A stretch of 64,000 nt of DNA from contig DATAPH010000090.1 in the NCBI GenBank assembly GCA_036265325.1, positions 8,638 through 72,637 on the forward strand, read 5' to 3'. Source of the DNA: AC-51 sp036265325. GTDB lineage: Bacteria > Actinomycetota > UBA4738 > HRBIN12. Both the position numbers and the translations under genes were made by a program. Below, one piece after another: positions 42,364-51,464 of this stretch. Below the pieces are notes generated by a model. It was given only the letters and a program-made list of their open reading frames with translations, was not told the DNA's origin and did not search any database. The first letter of the stretch is position 1. Every line of letters starts with the position of its first letter.

Positions 42364-44589
42364 TCAGACGGCCAGGCCGCCGTCGATCACCGTCATGCCG
42401 GCGCGACGGTGCATGGCGGAGATCTCGTCGGCCGGCACCGGCTTCGAGAACAAGAAGCCCTGGCCCGAGGAGCAGCCGCGTGCGGCGAGGAACCGCCATT
42501 CCTCTTCGGTCTCGATGCCTTCGGCGAGCGGCTCCATCTGGAGGTTGGACGCGAGGGCGATGATCGCCGAGACCATGCTCGCGCTCTGCTTGTCGGCGTT
42601 CACATCGCGGACGAACGTCCGGTCGATCTTCAACACGTCCACCGGCATGTAGCGCAGGCGCGACAGCGACGAGTAGCCCGTGCCGAAGTCGTCGATCGCA
42701 AGCTTCAGCCCGTGGTCCTTGAACCCGTGCAGCACCTCGAGGGTGCGGTCGGGGTCGTTCATCGCGGTCGACTCGGTGATCTCGACGGTGATCCGCTGCG
42801 GGTCGATGCCGGAGTCCTCGATCTGGTCGGCGATCCGGCGGACGGGGTCGGGCTGCCACAGCTGCCGCGGCGACAGGTTGAACCCGATCTCGATCTCGAG
42901 CCCCTCGTCGCGCCAGCGGGCGTCCTGCCGGCAAATCTCTTCGACGACCCACGCGCCGATCGCCTCGATCAGCCCCATCTCCTCGGCGAGGGGGATGAAG
43001 TCCCCCGGCGGCACGAGTCCGCCGGCCGGGTCCGGCCAGCGGATCAACGCCTCGACGCCGAACATCTCGCCGGTGAACAGGTTGATCAGTGGCTGGTAAT
43101 GCAGCGCCCAGTCCTGGTGCTCGACGGCCTTGCGCAGGCGCGTCGACAATGAGAGCTTGCTGAGAGCCCCGTCGTTCTCGAGGTGGTTCAAGACGTAGCC
43201 GCCGGGTCCGTTCTCCTTCGCGAGGTATACCGCGCTGTCGGCGTTCCTCAGCAAGCTCGTCGCGTCCGCCGCGTCGAGTGGGAACACGCTGATCCCGATC
43301 GATGCCGTCACGTAGAGCTCCGTCCCGTCGACCTCGAAGGGCGCTTCGAATGACTCGAGCACGCGATGGGCCACCGCCTGCGCCGAGATCGCGGCGCCGT
43401 TCTCGTCGACCACTGGCGAGGTCTGGTCGAGGTCGGCCAGCAGCATCAGGAACTCGTCGCCACCCGGCCGCGCCACGAGGTCGGTGTCGCGGGTCGCCTC
43501 CTGCAGACGCGCGGCCATCTGTGCGATCAGGCGGTCGCCGACCTCGTGGCCAAGCGAGTCGTTGACCAGCTTGAAGTTGTCGACGTCGAGCGCGAGCACG
43601 GCGACGCCGCGGTCCGCGCGACGCGCGCGCGCGAGCGACAGCTCGAGCAGCTCGTCGAACATCGCGCGGTTCGGCATGCCCGTCAGGCTGTCGTGGTACG
43701 CGAGATAGGTCAGCCGCTCCTCAGCCTCGCGCCGCTCTGTGATGTCGAGCATCACGCCGTGCGTGTACGCCGGGTTCCCCTCGGGGTCGCGGATCATCAC
43801 CGCCGTGTCCTGGAACCACTTCACGCGTCCGTCGCGCGCGACCATCCGATACTCGACGGAGTACGGCTCCCCCGATTCGATCCCGCGGTCCACCTCTTCG
43901 ATCGCACGTTCACGATCGTCGGGATGCAGCATCTCGGACCACAGCTTGCTGTCGGGGCCGGTCCATTCTTGGGGCGTGACACCAAGCAACGTCTCGATCT
44001 GCGGAGACACGTACACGGTCGTCCACGATTCGTCGGTCGCGTCCTGGTACACGATCGCAGGGATCTGCTCGACCAGCGCGCCGTACGTGCTTTGCGCGTG
44101 ATGGAGGTCACGCTTCGCCTCGACCATCTGGGTGATGTCGAACATGATGCCGAGCCAGTAGACGGGTGTCCCTTCGGCGTCGCGGATGAGCACCGCGTCC
44201 TCGCGCACCCACACGACGCGACCGTCGGCGTGCACAGCGCGGAATTCCTCGTGGAACTCCGTCTGGTGCTCGACCGAGTACTCGCTCGCCGCGACGACGC
44301 GCTCGTAGTCCTCCGGATGGATGAACGCCATCCAGCCCGATCCCTCACGGATGTAGTCCTCGCGGGTGATGCCGAGGAGGTCCTCGATGCCGGGGCTCAC
44401 GTCGACCATCGGGTCGTCGTTCCCGGCGCCGTCGATGTAGATGACCGCGGGCAGTGCGTCGATCAGCCCGCGATAGCGCGACTCGAGGTCGGCCAGTTGT
44501 GCAGACACGTCCACCGCGCGATCGTTCGACGCGAAGAAGCCGCCCTCGATCGCATGCGGATCGGGGCGCGTGGTCGGCTCGTCGGTCAC
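42364..44589 (-). CDS. PAS-PAS-GGDEF-EAL c-di-GMP enzyme
   Basis: A 741-residue cytoplasmic protein. Two PAS/PAC units (about 35-165 and 170-295) precede GGDEF (about 305-470) and EAL (about 485-735). The GGDEF motif is intact (RPGGDEFLMLLADLD), and so is the EAL side (VEALIRW, NLSPRQ, ITVEITEST, IDDFGTGYSSL, KIDRTFV, LAEGIETEEE). It could make or degrade c-di-GMP depending on signal. It is a clear paralogue of the protein at 35915-38182, which shares the tail FSKPVP. GTG 44589 is preceded by AAGGAG and removes a low-complexity N-terminus. Confidence 0.92.
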   Translation of the reverse strand: MTDEPTTRPDPHAIEGGFFASNDRAVDVSAQLADLESRYRGLIDALPAVIYIDGAGNDDPMVDVSPGIEDLLGITREDYIREGSGWMAFIHPEDYERVVAASEYSVEHQTEFHEEFRAVHADGRVVWVREDAVLIRDAEGTPVYWLGIMFDITQMVEAKRDLHHAQSTYGALVEQIPAIVYQDATDESWTTVYVSPQIETLLGVTPQEWTGPDSKLWSEMLHPDDRERAIEEVDRGIESGEPYSVEYRMVARDGRVKWFQDTAVMIRDPEGNPAYTHGVMLDITERREAEERLTYLAYHDSLTGMPNRAMFDELLELSLARARRADRGVAVLALDVDNFKLVNDSLGHEVGDRLIAQMAARLQEATRDTDLVARPGGDEFLMLLADLDQTSPVVDENGAAISAQAVAHRVLESFEAPFEVDGTELYVTASIGISVFPLDAADATSLLRNADSAVYLAKENGPGGYVLNHLENDGALSKLSLSTRLRKAVEHQDWALHYQPLINLFTGEMFGVEALIRWPDPAGGLVPPGDFIPLAEEMGLIEAIGAWVVEEICRQDARWRDEGLEIEIGFNLSPRQLWQPDPVRRIADQIEDSGIDPQRITVEITESTAMNDPDRTLEVLHGFKDHGLKLAIDDFGTGYSSLSRLRYMPVDVLKIDRTFVRDVNADKQSASMVSAIIALASNLQMEPLAEGIETEEEWRFLAARGCSSGQGFLFSKPVPADEISAMHRRAGMTVIDGGLAV

Positions 44590-44693
44590 CAGGCTCCTTG
44601 GGGCACGGTCGGCACTGCGGGGACGGATGCCTGACCATCGGTCCTGGTCCGAGCCCGCTTGAGCAGTGCAGAAGCGTTTGCGCCCAACGCGAT

Positions 44694-44725
44694 GAGGCCG
44701 GTGCGGATGGCTCCGCACCGGCCTC
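44694..44725 (-). terminator. Terminator-like hairpin after the cupredoxin gene
   Basis: A perfect 14-bp stem (GAGGCCGGTGCGGA / TCCGCACCGGCCTC, arms 44694-44707 and 44712-44725) with a four-base loop, 25 bases downstream of the cupredoxin stop on the minus strand. There is no T-tract, which is common in very GC-rich genomes. Confidence 0.7.
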
Positions 44726-44750
44726 GGCCGAACGTTGGGGCAGCGGTCCC

Positions 44751-45194
44751 CTAACTGACCGTCAGGCCTGCGCGCATCCCGGCCTCGTAATGCCCAGGGA
44801 TGTTGCAGATGATGACGTACGACCCGGCGTCGAGGTTCGAGGTCAGCGTCGCCGTCGTGCTCGGCGCGATGTCCTCCTGCTCGTCGACGACCGTCAGTTT
44901 GTCCTCGTCGACCTCGCCGTCCTTGGTCGGCAACGCGTCGGGTGCGTCGTCGGTCTGGACGATCACGAACTCGTGGGTGCTCGGACCCTGATTGGCGATG
45001 TTGAAGGTGACCGAGCCGGCCGGAGCGCTGCCTGATGCGAGCGTGATCGAAAAGTCCTGCTCGGTCGCCGAGACCGTGCCCGGACTGGAGCCACCGGCCG
45101 AACTGCTGCTCGAAGACGAACTACTGCACGCCACTGCACCGAGCAGTGCGAGCGCAACCGCGGCGACCGCGATACGCGTGAACAACCGATCCAT
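44751..45194 (-). CDS. Cupredoxin (blue copper) lipoprotein
   Basis: A 147-residue exported lipoprotein. The signal peptide ends in lipobox LGAVAC with lipidated Cys23, followed by nine Ser and a Gly/Ser linker. The mature domain (about 40-147) is a cupredoxin: the copper ligands are His in STHEFV near 80 and the C-x4-H-x4-M cluster in IICNIPGHYEAGM near 129-139. It would carry electrons or copper outside the membrane. A signal-bearing plastocyanin- or sulfocyanin-like role is inferred. A hairpin follows. Confidence 0.88.
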   Translation of the reverse strand: MDRLFTRIAVAAVALALLGAVACSSSSSSSSSAGGSSPGTVSATEQDFSITLASGSAPAGSVTFNIANQGPSTHEFVIVQTDDAPDALPTKDGEVDEDKLTVVDEQEDIAPSTTATLTSNLDAGSYVIICNIPGHYEAGMRAGLTVS

Positions 45195-45271
45195 TGGGTT
45201 CCCCTCGCTCTCGATGGACTGCTAACTCAGCGTACGAGGGGATGCGTTTTGCGGACAAGCGCGTGCGAACG

Positions 45272-45703
45272 CTAGAGATAGACGCCGGTGCGAAACTCCG
45301 ACGGCGGCTGCTCCGGACGTGTCTGCACGCGGAACGGCAGGCGCACCGCCTCGTTGCCATCGATCCCGACCACGATCGTGTGCGCACCCTCCGCCTCGAA
45401 GACGAGGCCGTCGAGGTTCAGCGCGAGCGTCGCTGTGCCCTCGCCTTCGGGGGACGCGAAGTTGGCCTCGAAGGCGGGCCGATCGCCGAACAGCCGCGGC
45501 TGGCCGGATGGATCGAGCAACGACAGGATCAACGTGTGTGCGCCGGCCTCATCGGGTGTCGTGCGGACGATGATCCCGAGACCGATCCGGTCGTGCCGCA
45601 CCGGGAAGGCGCTCGCCTGGATCACCTGCCATCCGATGCCGAGGGCGTGCAGCTTCCCACCGGTCGCTTGCACCGAATCTGAGAGGAACGCGTCGATCTC
45701 CAT
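45272..45703 (-). CDS. Small soluble beta-rich protein (DUF6941-like)
   Basis: A 143-residue protein that begins MEIDAFLSDSVQATGGKLHALGIGWQ and continues with a series of strands. The pattern resembles the actinobacterial DUF6941 group, which has no known function; I am not certain of the assignment. Its ATG overlaps the TetR stop by one base (TGATG), so it is translated from the TetR mRNA. It lies downstream of a regulator of a MmpL exporter, but no link can be read from sequence. Confidence 0.65.
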   Translation of the reverse strand: MEIDAFLSDSVQATGGKLHALGIGWQVIQASAFPVRHDRIGLGIIVRTTPDEAGAHTLILSLLDPSGQPRLFGDRPAFEANFASPEGEGTATLALNLDGLVFEAEGAHTIVVGIDGNEAVRLPFRVQTRPEQPPSEFRTGVYL

Positions 45704-46374
45704 CACGACACTCCGATCTTCGCGCGCAGTCCTTCGAGCATCAGGTCGAGCCCGAACTCGAACTGCGCGTCGAGGTCGCACTCGGCCAGGTAGGGCGCGC
45801 ACGCAGCGACGTTCGGGAGTTCGGATGCGATCCCGGTGGGGAAGGCGCCCGCCTGCTCCCCGCTGCCGAACGGCTGGCCCGTCTCCATCATCACCGTCCC
45901 GAAGATGAAGCTGCCGATCGTGTGGAACGCCTGCGCGGCGTCGGACTCCGACAAGCCCGCGCGTCGCAGCGCCGACAACGCGGCGTCCATCGGACGAAGC
46001 GAGTCAACCGACGCGCCCGAGTGCTTCCGCTCACCGAAGAGCTGGATCACGCTCGGGTGCGCCCGGAGCAGATCACGCCAGCAATGCGCGAGGCGCCTGC
46101 CGTAGACGATCGGATCGTCGTCGACCGCGTCTGGGAAGGGGAACTCCTGCATGACTCGCTCGATCACCGCGTTGAGCAGGTCGTCCTTGTCGCGCACGTG
46201 GTTGTACAGCGACATCGCCTCGACGCCCACCTCGCGCGCGATCCGGCGCATCGAGACGGCGTCGAGCCCTTCGGCGTCCATCAAGCGAAGTGCGGCGTCA
46301 GTGATCCGCTCGCGCGTGAGGGGCACGCGGGCAGCTTTGGTGTCGGCGGAACGGCGGGTTGTCGTTCGTCCCAT
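45703..46374 (-). CDS. TetR family transcriptional regulator
   Basis: A 223-residue repressor-type regulator. The N-terminal helix-turn-helix (about 18-65) reads LTRERITDAALRLMDAEGLDAVSMRRIAREVGVEAMSLYNHVRDKDDLLNAV, with recognition helix VEAMSLYNHV. The C-terminal helical domain (about 85-223) is the variable ligand-binding TetR_C type. It is divergent from the MmpL gene, and the shared gap holds repeated operator-like sequences over the MmpL promoter. It very likely represses the exporter and possibly itself. ATG 46374 starts the family N-terminus. Confidence 0.9.
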   Translation of the reverse strand: MGRTTTRRSADTKAARVPLTRERITDAALRLMDAEGLDAVSMRRIAREVGVEAMSLYNHVRDKDDLLNAVIERVMQEFPFPDAVDDDPIVYGRRLAHCWRDLLRAHPSVIQLFGERKHSGASVDSLRPMDAALSALRRAGLSESDAAQAFHTIGSFIFGTVMMETGQPFGSGEQAGAFPTGIASELPNVAACAPYLAECDLDAQFEFGLDLMLEGLRAKIGVS

Positions 46375-46438
46375 CTGGGGTGAGGCTTTCTCGTAAGGAA
46401 CTGCTCCGATGCGGAGTGACGCGCGGCGGAGGTGCGGG

Positions 46439-46467
46439 TTGACACACTTACGCCGTACGCCTATCCT
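46439..46467 (+). promoter_or_regulatory. MmpL promoter (consensus -35 and -10)
   Basis: A perfect -35 TTGACA at 46439-46444 and a -10 TATCCT at 46462-46467, with exactly 17 bases between them. The mmpL ATG is 62 bases downstream. Confidence 0.75.
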
Positions 46468-46492
46468 GCGTACACCGTAAGCATACACCGTA
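46447..46492 (+). promoter_or_regulatory. Putative TetR operator cluster over the MmpL promoter
   Basis: An inverted repeat: CTTACGCCGTACG at 46447-46459 and CGTACACCGTAAG at 46469-46481 match in 11 of 13 positions across a 9-base spacer that covers the -10 box. In addition TACACCGTA occurs as a direct repeat at 46471-46479 and 46484-46492. A bound regulator would block RNA polymerase. Confidence 0.65.
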
Positions 46493-46528
46493 CGTCAAGG
46501 ACACTCCGCCGGATCCAAGGGGGGAACC

Positions 46529-48850
46529 ATGAAGATCAACCCGGAAACACTCGCGCGAGCGAGCAGCCGTCACGCCTGGCGGACCGTCGCGATCTGGGCG
46601 GTGATCCTCGTCCTGGGCTTCGCGGCCTCTGGGGCGTTGCTGAGCAGCGCGCTCACGACCGACTTCGACTTCACGAACAACCCCGAGGCGGTCCGAGCCC
46701 AGACGCTGCTGCAGCAGAAGGGCCTGGAGCAGAACGTGACGCCGGAGACGTTCGTGATGACCGGCGCGCCGGGGGCCGCGACGGACCCGGCGTTCATCGC
46801 GCAGGTGAACGGGGCCCTGAACGACATCCGCGCGCTCGACCCCAACGTGGTCCTGCAGGTTCCGTCCCAGTACCCGCTGTCACAGAAGGATCAAGCGAAC
46901 CCACAGCTTGCCGCGCTCGGCCCCATCCCGTCCGAGGACGGCAGCGCGGTCCTGTTCAACGTGATCCTCAACAAGGACAGCGACCAGACCGCGACCCTCG
47001 TCGATCCGCTCAACGCCATCCAGGCCAAGTATTCGACCGGCGGCACCAACTTCTACATGTTGGGAGAGCCGACCTCGACCGCCGACTTCAAGAAGATCTC
47101 TGAGGACGACCTCAAGAAGGGCGAGACGATCGGCGTCATCGTCGCGATCATCGTCTTGCTGGTCGTCTTCGGGTCGCTCATCGCCGGGGTGACCCCGATC
47201 ATCATGGGCATCTTCGCGATCGGCGTCGCATTCGGGATCGTCGGGCTCGTCGGAGAAGTGTGGCGGTGGAGCTTCTTCGTCCCGAACCTCATCTCGATGA
47301 TGGGCCTCGCGGTCGGGATCGACTATTCGTTGTTCATCGTGTCGCGCTACCGCGAGGAGCGAGGGCGTGGCCGGGACAACCTCGAGGCGATCGGGATGTC
47401 CGGGGCAACGGCCAACCGGGCCGTGTTCTTCAGCGGGTTCACCGTGGTGATCGCACTCGCCGGCATGTTGCTCGTGCCGACGACGATCTTCCGCGGGCTC
47501 GCGGGCGGCGCGATCATCGTTGTGCTGGTCTCGGTGGCACTGTCGATGACCTTGCTGCCGGCGTTGATGGCCCTGTTCTCCGACCGTCTGGTAAAGCCGG
47601 GCGCCGTCTTCGGTCGGGGCCGCACGCTCGAGCACGGTCGCAAAGGCGGCTTCTGGGACCGCGAGTCCCGCTCCGTGATGAATCATCCGTGGACGTATCT
47701 GATCGTCACCTCCGTCTTCTTGATCCTGCTGTCGGTGCCGTACTGGGTGCAATCGCGCGCCGACGGGATCGGCCACGGGATGAAGAAGGGTTTCTCCGGG
47801 ATCGACGCGATCCCGAACGGGATCCCGACGAAGGACGCCTTCAACGTGCTCGTCGCCAAGTTCCCGACACAGAGCGGCGCGCAATCGACCGCGCAGGTCG
47901 TGATCCCCAACGCGAACACCGATACGCAGCTCACACAACAGATCCAGGCGCTCGACGCCGCGATGGCGAACGACTCGGCGTTCGCGAAGCCGCAGCCGCC
48001 CCAGACCAGTCAGGACGGGACGACGGCGCTCGTCGCGATCCCGTTCGCTGGCGAGGCGACGGACTCGCAGAGCCAGGCGGCCGTCGACGCGGTTACACGT
48101 CTGCGGGATCAGTACGTGCCGCAGGCGTTCGGCCAGAACTCCGGGGTGCTCGTCGGCGGCGACACCGCGTCGACGAAGGACTTCTTCGACGTCTCTGACC
48201 AGTACACGCCGATCATCATCCTGTTGGTCCTGGGTTTGTCGTTCATCCTGCTGACGGTCGTCTTCCGATCGATCGTCGTGCCGGCAAAAGCCATCGTGAT
48301 GAACCTGCTGTCCGTCGGCGCGGCGTACGGGATGATCACACTGATCTTCCAGCAGGGTGGTCCGTCTTGGGCCCACTCGATCGCCGACGCCCTGAACTTC
48401 ACGCAGGTGCAAGCGATCGAGTCGTGGTTGCCGTTGTTCCTCTTCTCGATCCTGTTCGGCCTCTCGATGGACTATCAGGTGTTCCTGCTTAGCCGGATCC
48501 GTGAGGAATACGACAAGACGAACGACAACGCCGAGGCGGTCGCCTACGGCCTGCGGACCACTGGCGGAATCATCACCGGCGCCGCCGTGATCATGGTCGC
48601 GGTGTTCGCGGCGTTCGCGAGCGGCCGGATCGCAGCGCTGCAGGAGATGGGCTTCGGTCTCGCGATCGCGGTCTTCCTTGACGCGACCATCGTCCGGTCG
48701 GTCCTGGTGCCGTCGGCGATGAAGCTGCTCGGCGATCGCAACTGGTACCTCCCGAGGTGGCTGCAGTGGCTGCCCAAGGTGGACGTTGAAGGCCACTCAA
48801 CCGTGGTCGAGGTCCCCGAGATCAGCCAACCGGCCGGCGTGACCGAGTAG
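46529..48850 (+). CDS. MmpL-family RND exporter
   Basis: A 773-residue polytopic membrane protein with the MmpL layout: an N-terminal helix (about 18-38), a large extracytoplasmic loop (40-190) and a block of five to six helices (about 195-370). A second loop (about 400-550) and a final block of five helices (about 555-745) complete it. GLAVGIDYSLFIVSRYREERGRG in the first block and FGLSMDYQVFLLSRIREEYDKT in the second carry the conserved Asp-Tyr pairs needed for proton-driven transport. It likely exports lipids or drugs. A ribosome site AAGGGGGGAACC precedes the ATG, and a terminator follows. TetR controls it (inferred). Confidence 0.92.
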   Translation: MKINPETLARASSRHAWRTVAIWAVILVLGFAASGALLSSALTTDFDFTNNPEAVRAQTLLQQKGLEQNVTPETFVMTGAPGAATDPAFIAQVNGALNDIRALDPNVVLQVPSQYPLSQKDQANPQLAALGPIPSEDGSAVLFNVILNKDSDQTATLVDPLNAIQAKYSTGGTNFYMLGEPTSTADFKKISEDDLKKGETIGVIVAIIVLLVVFGSLIAGVTPIIMGIFAIGVAFGIVGLVGEVWRWSFFVPNLISMMGLAVGIDYSLFIVSRYREERGRGRDNLEAIGMSGATANRAVFFSGFTVVIALAGMLLVPTTIFRGLAGGAIIVVLVSVALSMTLLPALMALFSDRLVKPGAVFGRGRTLEHGRKGGFWDRESRSVMNHPWTYLIVTSVFLILLSVPYWVQSRADGIGHGMKKGFSGIDAIPNGIPTKDAFNVLVAKFPTQSGAQSTAQVVIPNANTDTQLTQQIQALDAAMANDSAFAKPQPPQTSQDGTTALVAIPFAGEATDSQSQAAVDAVTRLRDQYVPQAFGQNSGVLVGGDTASTKDFFDVSDQYTPIIILLVLGLSFILLTVVFRSIVVPAKAIVMNLLSVGAAYGMITLIFQQGGPSWAHSIADALNFTQVQAIESWLPLFLFSILFGLSMDYQVFLLSRIREEYDKTNDNAEAVAYGLRTTGGIITGAAVIMVAVFAAFASGRIAALQEMGFGLAIAVFLDATIVRSVLVPSAMKLLGDRNWYLPRWLQWLPKVDVEGHSTVVEVPEISQPAGVTE

Positions 48851-48870
48851 GGCTCGGATCGCGCGAAAGC

Positions 48871-48909
48871 CCGAAAGGGGGGCGGCTGCCCGCGCCGCCC
48901 CCCTTTCGG
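48871..48909 (+). terminator. Terminator after the MmpL gene
   Basis: A perfect 16-bp stem (arms 48871-48886 and 48894-48909, CCGAAAGGGGGGCGGC and its complement) with a seven-base loop, 20 bases after the mmpL stop. Confidence 0.8.
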
Positions 48910-48975
48910 CGTTCTAGGGGGGAGTACACAGAGCGAGATAGAAACGCCGCCATCCGTAGATGCTCCGGGCGACGG

Positions 48976-49221
48976 CTACGAGGCGACGACGACGGTGCAC
49001 ACCTCGCCGAACCGGTCATGGAACGTTTGGCCTGCGGTGCGGTTGGCCGTGTTGATGCCGTGCGCTGCAGCGAAGGGCGCCGCCACGAACGTCACCGGGC
49101 CCTCGCCGGGAACGTCGCACACCCACGACACTGCTCCGCGCGTACCTGCGGCGTGCGCCGGCATCATGAGAGCCAGCGGCAGGAGCGCAGAGGCGATGAT
49201 CGTTGAGACGAGCCGCTTCAT
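48976..49221 (-). CDS. Small secreted protein with two cysteines
   Basis: An 81-residue protein. Residues 1-24 are a clean signal peptide (KRLVSTIIASALLPLALMMPAHA, cleaved after AHA). The mature part of about 57 residues contains two Cys (VSWVCDV near 35 and EVCTVVV near 75) that could form a disulfide. AGAGGAG precedes the ATG. I recognise no family. Confidence 0.75.
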   Translation of the reverse strand: MKRLVSTIIASALLPLALMMPAHAAGTRGAVSWVCDVPGEGPVTFVAAPFAAAHGINTANRTAGQTFHDRFGEVCTVVVAS

Positions 49222-49452
49222 CGGGTGCTCCTCTCTTCGGGGAGTTCACGGTAGTCACGGTCGGCGCCGCGACGCAACCCGTCGTCGGGTGCAGAGCCGA
49301 GCGATGGGCTCCAAGGGATGGGCGGCGAACGACTCGGCGCGCGGATGCTGCGGATCGAGCCCGGCGGCGTCTTCTGGCCGCTCACGTTTCGTCGGCAGAT
49401 CTCGCATCGGCCGGGTTGGCTCGTGCGACGGGGACGTCGATAAGGTCCAGCC

Positions 49453-50337
49453 ATGACCGAGAGGCAGATCGCGCTCCGGCGGATGCTCGGACGAGTCGGG
49501 GCGTGGACGTTCGGCTTCGATGGCAGAGCGCCCGACGCGCTCGCGGGCGACATCCGGACGATCGAGGCGATGCGTTTCCCGGTGCTCTGGATCCCCGAAG
49601 GGGGCGGCTCGAACGACGTCCTCACGAATCTCGGTTGGGGCCTCGCCTCGAGCGAACGACTGACGATGGCGAGTGGCATCGCGAACATCACCGCGCGTCA
49701 GCCCGAGGTGCTTGCCCGCGGAGCGGCGTTCCTGGCGGAGGCCTATCCAGATCGGCTCGTGCTCGGCATCGGCGTCGGTCACGAATACACGACCGAACGG
49801 CGTTCGTTCGATTGGTCGCGTCCTCTCGAGCGAACGCGCGCCTACGTGGAGGCGATGACCGCCGAAGACGTGGCGTTGCCACCGAGGGTTCTGGCGGCGC
49901 TCGGGGACGGGATGTTGCGGCTCGCCGGAGAGCTGACCGAGGGTGCGCACACCTACTTCGTGCCGGTCGCCCACACCGCCCATGCGCGGGATCTTCTTGG
50001 TCCGGATCCCGTGTTAGCGGTCGAGGTCGGTGTGCTTCCTGGCCTCGATGACGACAGTGCTCGGGCGGCCGCGCGCGAGTGGGCGCGCCACTACCTCGAG
50101 CTGCCGAACTACGCGAACAACTGGCGACGGCTCGGCTTCGACGCCGACCCTGACGGCGACGACCGACTGCTCGAGGCGGCGCTCGCTTGGGGTGATCCAT
50201 CGGCGATCGCGGATCGCGTGCACGAGCATCTCGATGCGGGCGCAGACCATGTGTGCGTCCAGGTGCTCAACGACGCCGGTCCGGACGACGATCTCACGTC
50301 GCTCGCGGAACTCGCGCCGTTCGTGCTCGGATCCTGA
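49453..50337 (+). CDS. LLM-class F420-dependent oxidoreductase
   Basis: A 294-residue TIM-barrel oxidoreductase of the luciferase-like group. RRMLGRVGAWTFGFDGRAPD near 10-29, RFPVLWIPEGGGSNDVLTNLGWGLASSERLTMASGIANITARQPEVLARGAAFL near 41-95 and LVLGIGVGHE near 102 are the typical flavin/F420 barrel strands. It probably uses reduced F420, as is common in Actinomycetota, but the substrate is unknown. The catalytic residues of individual subfamilies are not resolved by eye. Confidence 0.85.
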   Translation: MTERQIALRRMLGRVGAWTFGFDGRAPDALAGDIRTIEAMRFPVLWIPEGGGSNDVLTNLGWGLASSERLTMASGIANITARQPEVLARGAAFLAEAYPDRLVLGIGVGHEYTTERRSFDWSRPLERTRAYVEAMTAEDVALPPRVLAALGDGMLRLAGELTEGAHTYFVPVAHTAHARDLLGPDPVLAVEVGVLPGLDDDSARAAAREWARHYLELPNYANNWRRLGFDADPDGDDRLLEAALAWGDPSAIADRVHEHLDAGADHVCVQVLNDAGPDDDLTSLAELAPFVLGS

Positions 50338-50439
50338 GCGCTCTGAGCGCGATCGACGCGGCGGTATGGTCGACTGTTGACAGACGACCGGCGCCGTGCC
50401 ACCGTCGTGCAACCGCTGGAACGCTGAGGGAGGGGTCCG

Positions 50440-51447
50440 ATGCGCCGCGTCATCATCGGTCTGGTCGCAGTTCTGTCCATCGCGTGGCTCCCGAGCACCA
50501 TGGGCTCGGCCGCACCGCCCAAGCCCGCCGGCGAGGGGGTGCCCGCATTCGGCCACGTGTTCGTGATCATCGGCGAGAACGCCGAGCTCGGGAACGTCAA
50601 CAAGTCCAACTCGCCATACCTGATCAACACGCTCGAGCCGAAGTCTGCGTGGCTCACGAACTACTACGCGCTCGCGCACAACTCCCTGGCCAACTACATC
50701 GGGATGACGTCGGGCCAGTTCATCCTGTGCGACCAGAACGACGATCCGCCGGACACGTGTCACCAGAACGTGCCGAACCTGTTCCACCAGCTCGATGTCG
50801 CCGGCGTGAGCTGGCAGAGCTGGATGGAATCGATGCCGGTCGCATGCGACGTCGAGAAGGAAGCCGGCACGTTGCAGGACTCCAACACCTACCGGGTCAA
50901 GCATAACCCGGCCGTCTACTACGACAACGTCGAAGGAGCCGGCGGCGTGTGGTCGGCGACCAACAAGTCGGCGGAGTGCCTGCAGGACGTCATCCCGGCC
51001 GGCACGACCGCGTCCAACGACATGAGCTACTTCAACTCGGCGCTGCAGTCCGGGAACGTCGGCCGGTTCAACCTCGTCGTGCCCAACCAGTGTGAGGACG
51101 CACACGACAACTGCAGCCCGCCGACCGCCAATCCGCTGATGCAGTTCGACAACTTCCTCGCGCGTGAGGTCCCCCGGATCGAATCCTCGCCCGCGTACGG
51201 GACCAACGGCGTGATCATCGTCGTGTTCGACGAGGGAGCGGGCGACAACATCAAGAACAAGCAGGACAAGTTCGGTCAGGGCGGCCGCGTGGTGTTCTCG
51301 GTCGAGAGCCAGCTCGTGAAGCCCGGCACCTACACCGGCGTGTTCGACCACTACAGCTTCCTGCGGACCATGGAAGACGGGTTCCGGCTCGGCTCCTACG
51401 TCGGCAACGCCGCGGTGTCGAAGCCGATCGACAACATCTGGAAGTAG
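50440..51447 (+). CDS. Secreted PF04185 phosphoesterase
   Basis: A 335-residue exported protein. The signal peptide (RRVIIGLVAVLSIAWLPSTMGSAA, 2-25) is followed by FGHVFVIIGENAELGNVNKSNSPYLINTLEP, the phosphoesterase start motif (in the family ENxxxxN). LANYIGMTSGQF, the metal site FNLVVPNQCEDAHD and IIVVFDEGAG follow. Six Cys are present in the mature part (CDQNDDPPDTC, VACDV, ECLQDV, CEDAHDNC), so disulfides are likely outside the cell. It is shorter than the anchored relative at 31085-32575 and probably freely secreted. Confidence 0.85.
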   Translation: MRRVIIGLVAVLSIAWLPSTMGSAAPPKPAGEGVPAFGHVFVIIGENAELGNVNKSNSPYLINTLEPKSAWLTNYYALAHNSLANYIGMTSGQFILCDQNDDPPDTCHQNVPNLFHQLDVAGVSWQSWMESMPVACDVEKEAGTLQDSNTYRVKHNPAVYYDNVEGAGGVWSATNKSAECLQDVIPAGTTASNDMSYFNSALQSGNVGRFNLVVPNQCEDAHDNCSPPTANPLMQFDNFLAREVPRIESSPAYGTNGVIIVVFDEGAGDNIKNKQDKFGQGGRVVFSVESQLVKPGTYTGVFDHYSFLRTMEDGFRLGSYVGNAAVSKPIDNIWK

Positions 51448-51464
51448 GCGCGAGCCGGCGACCG

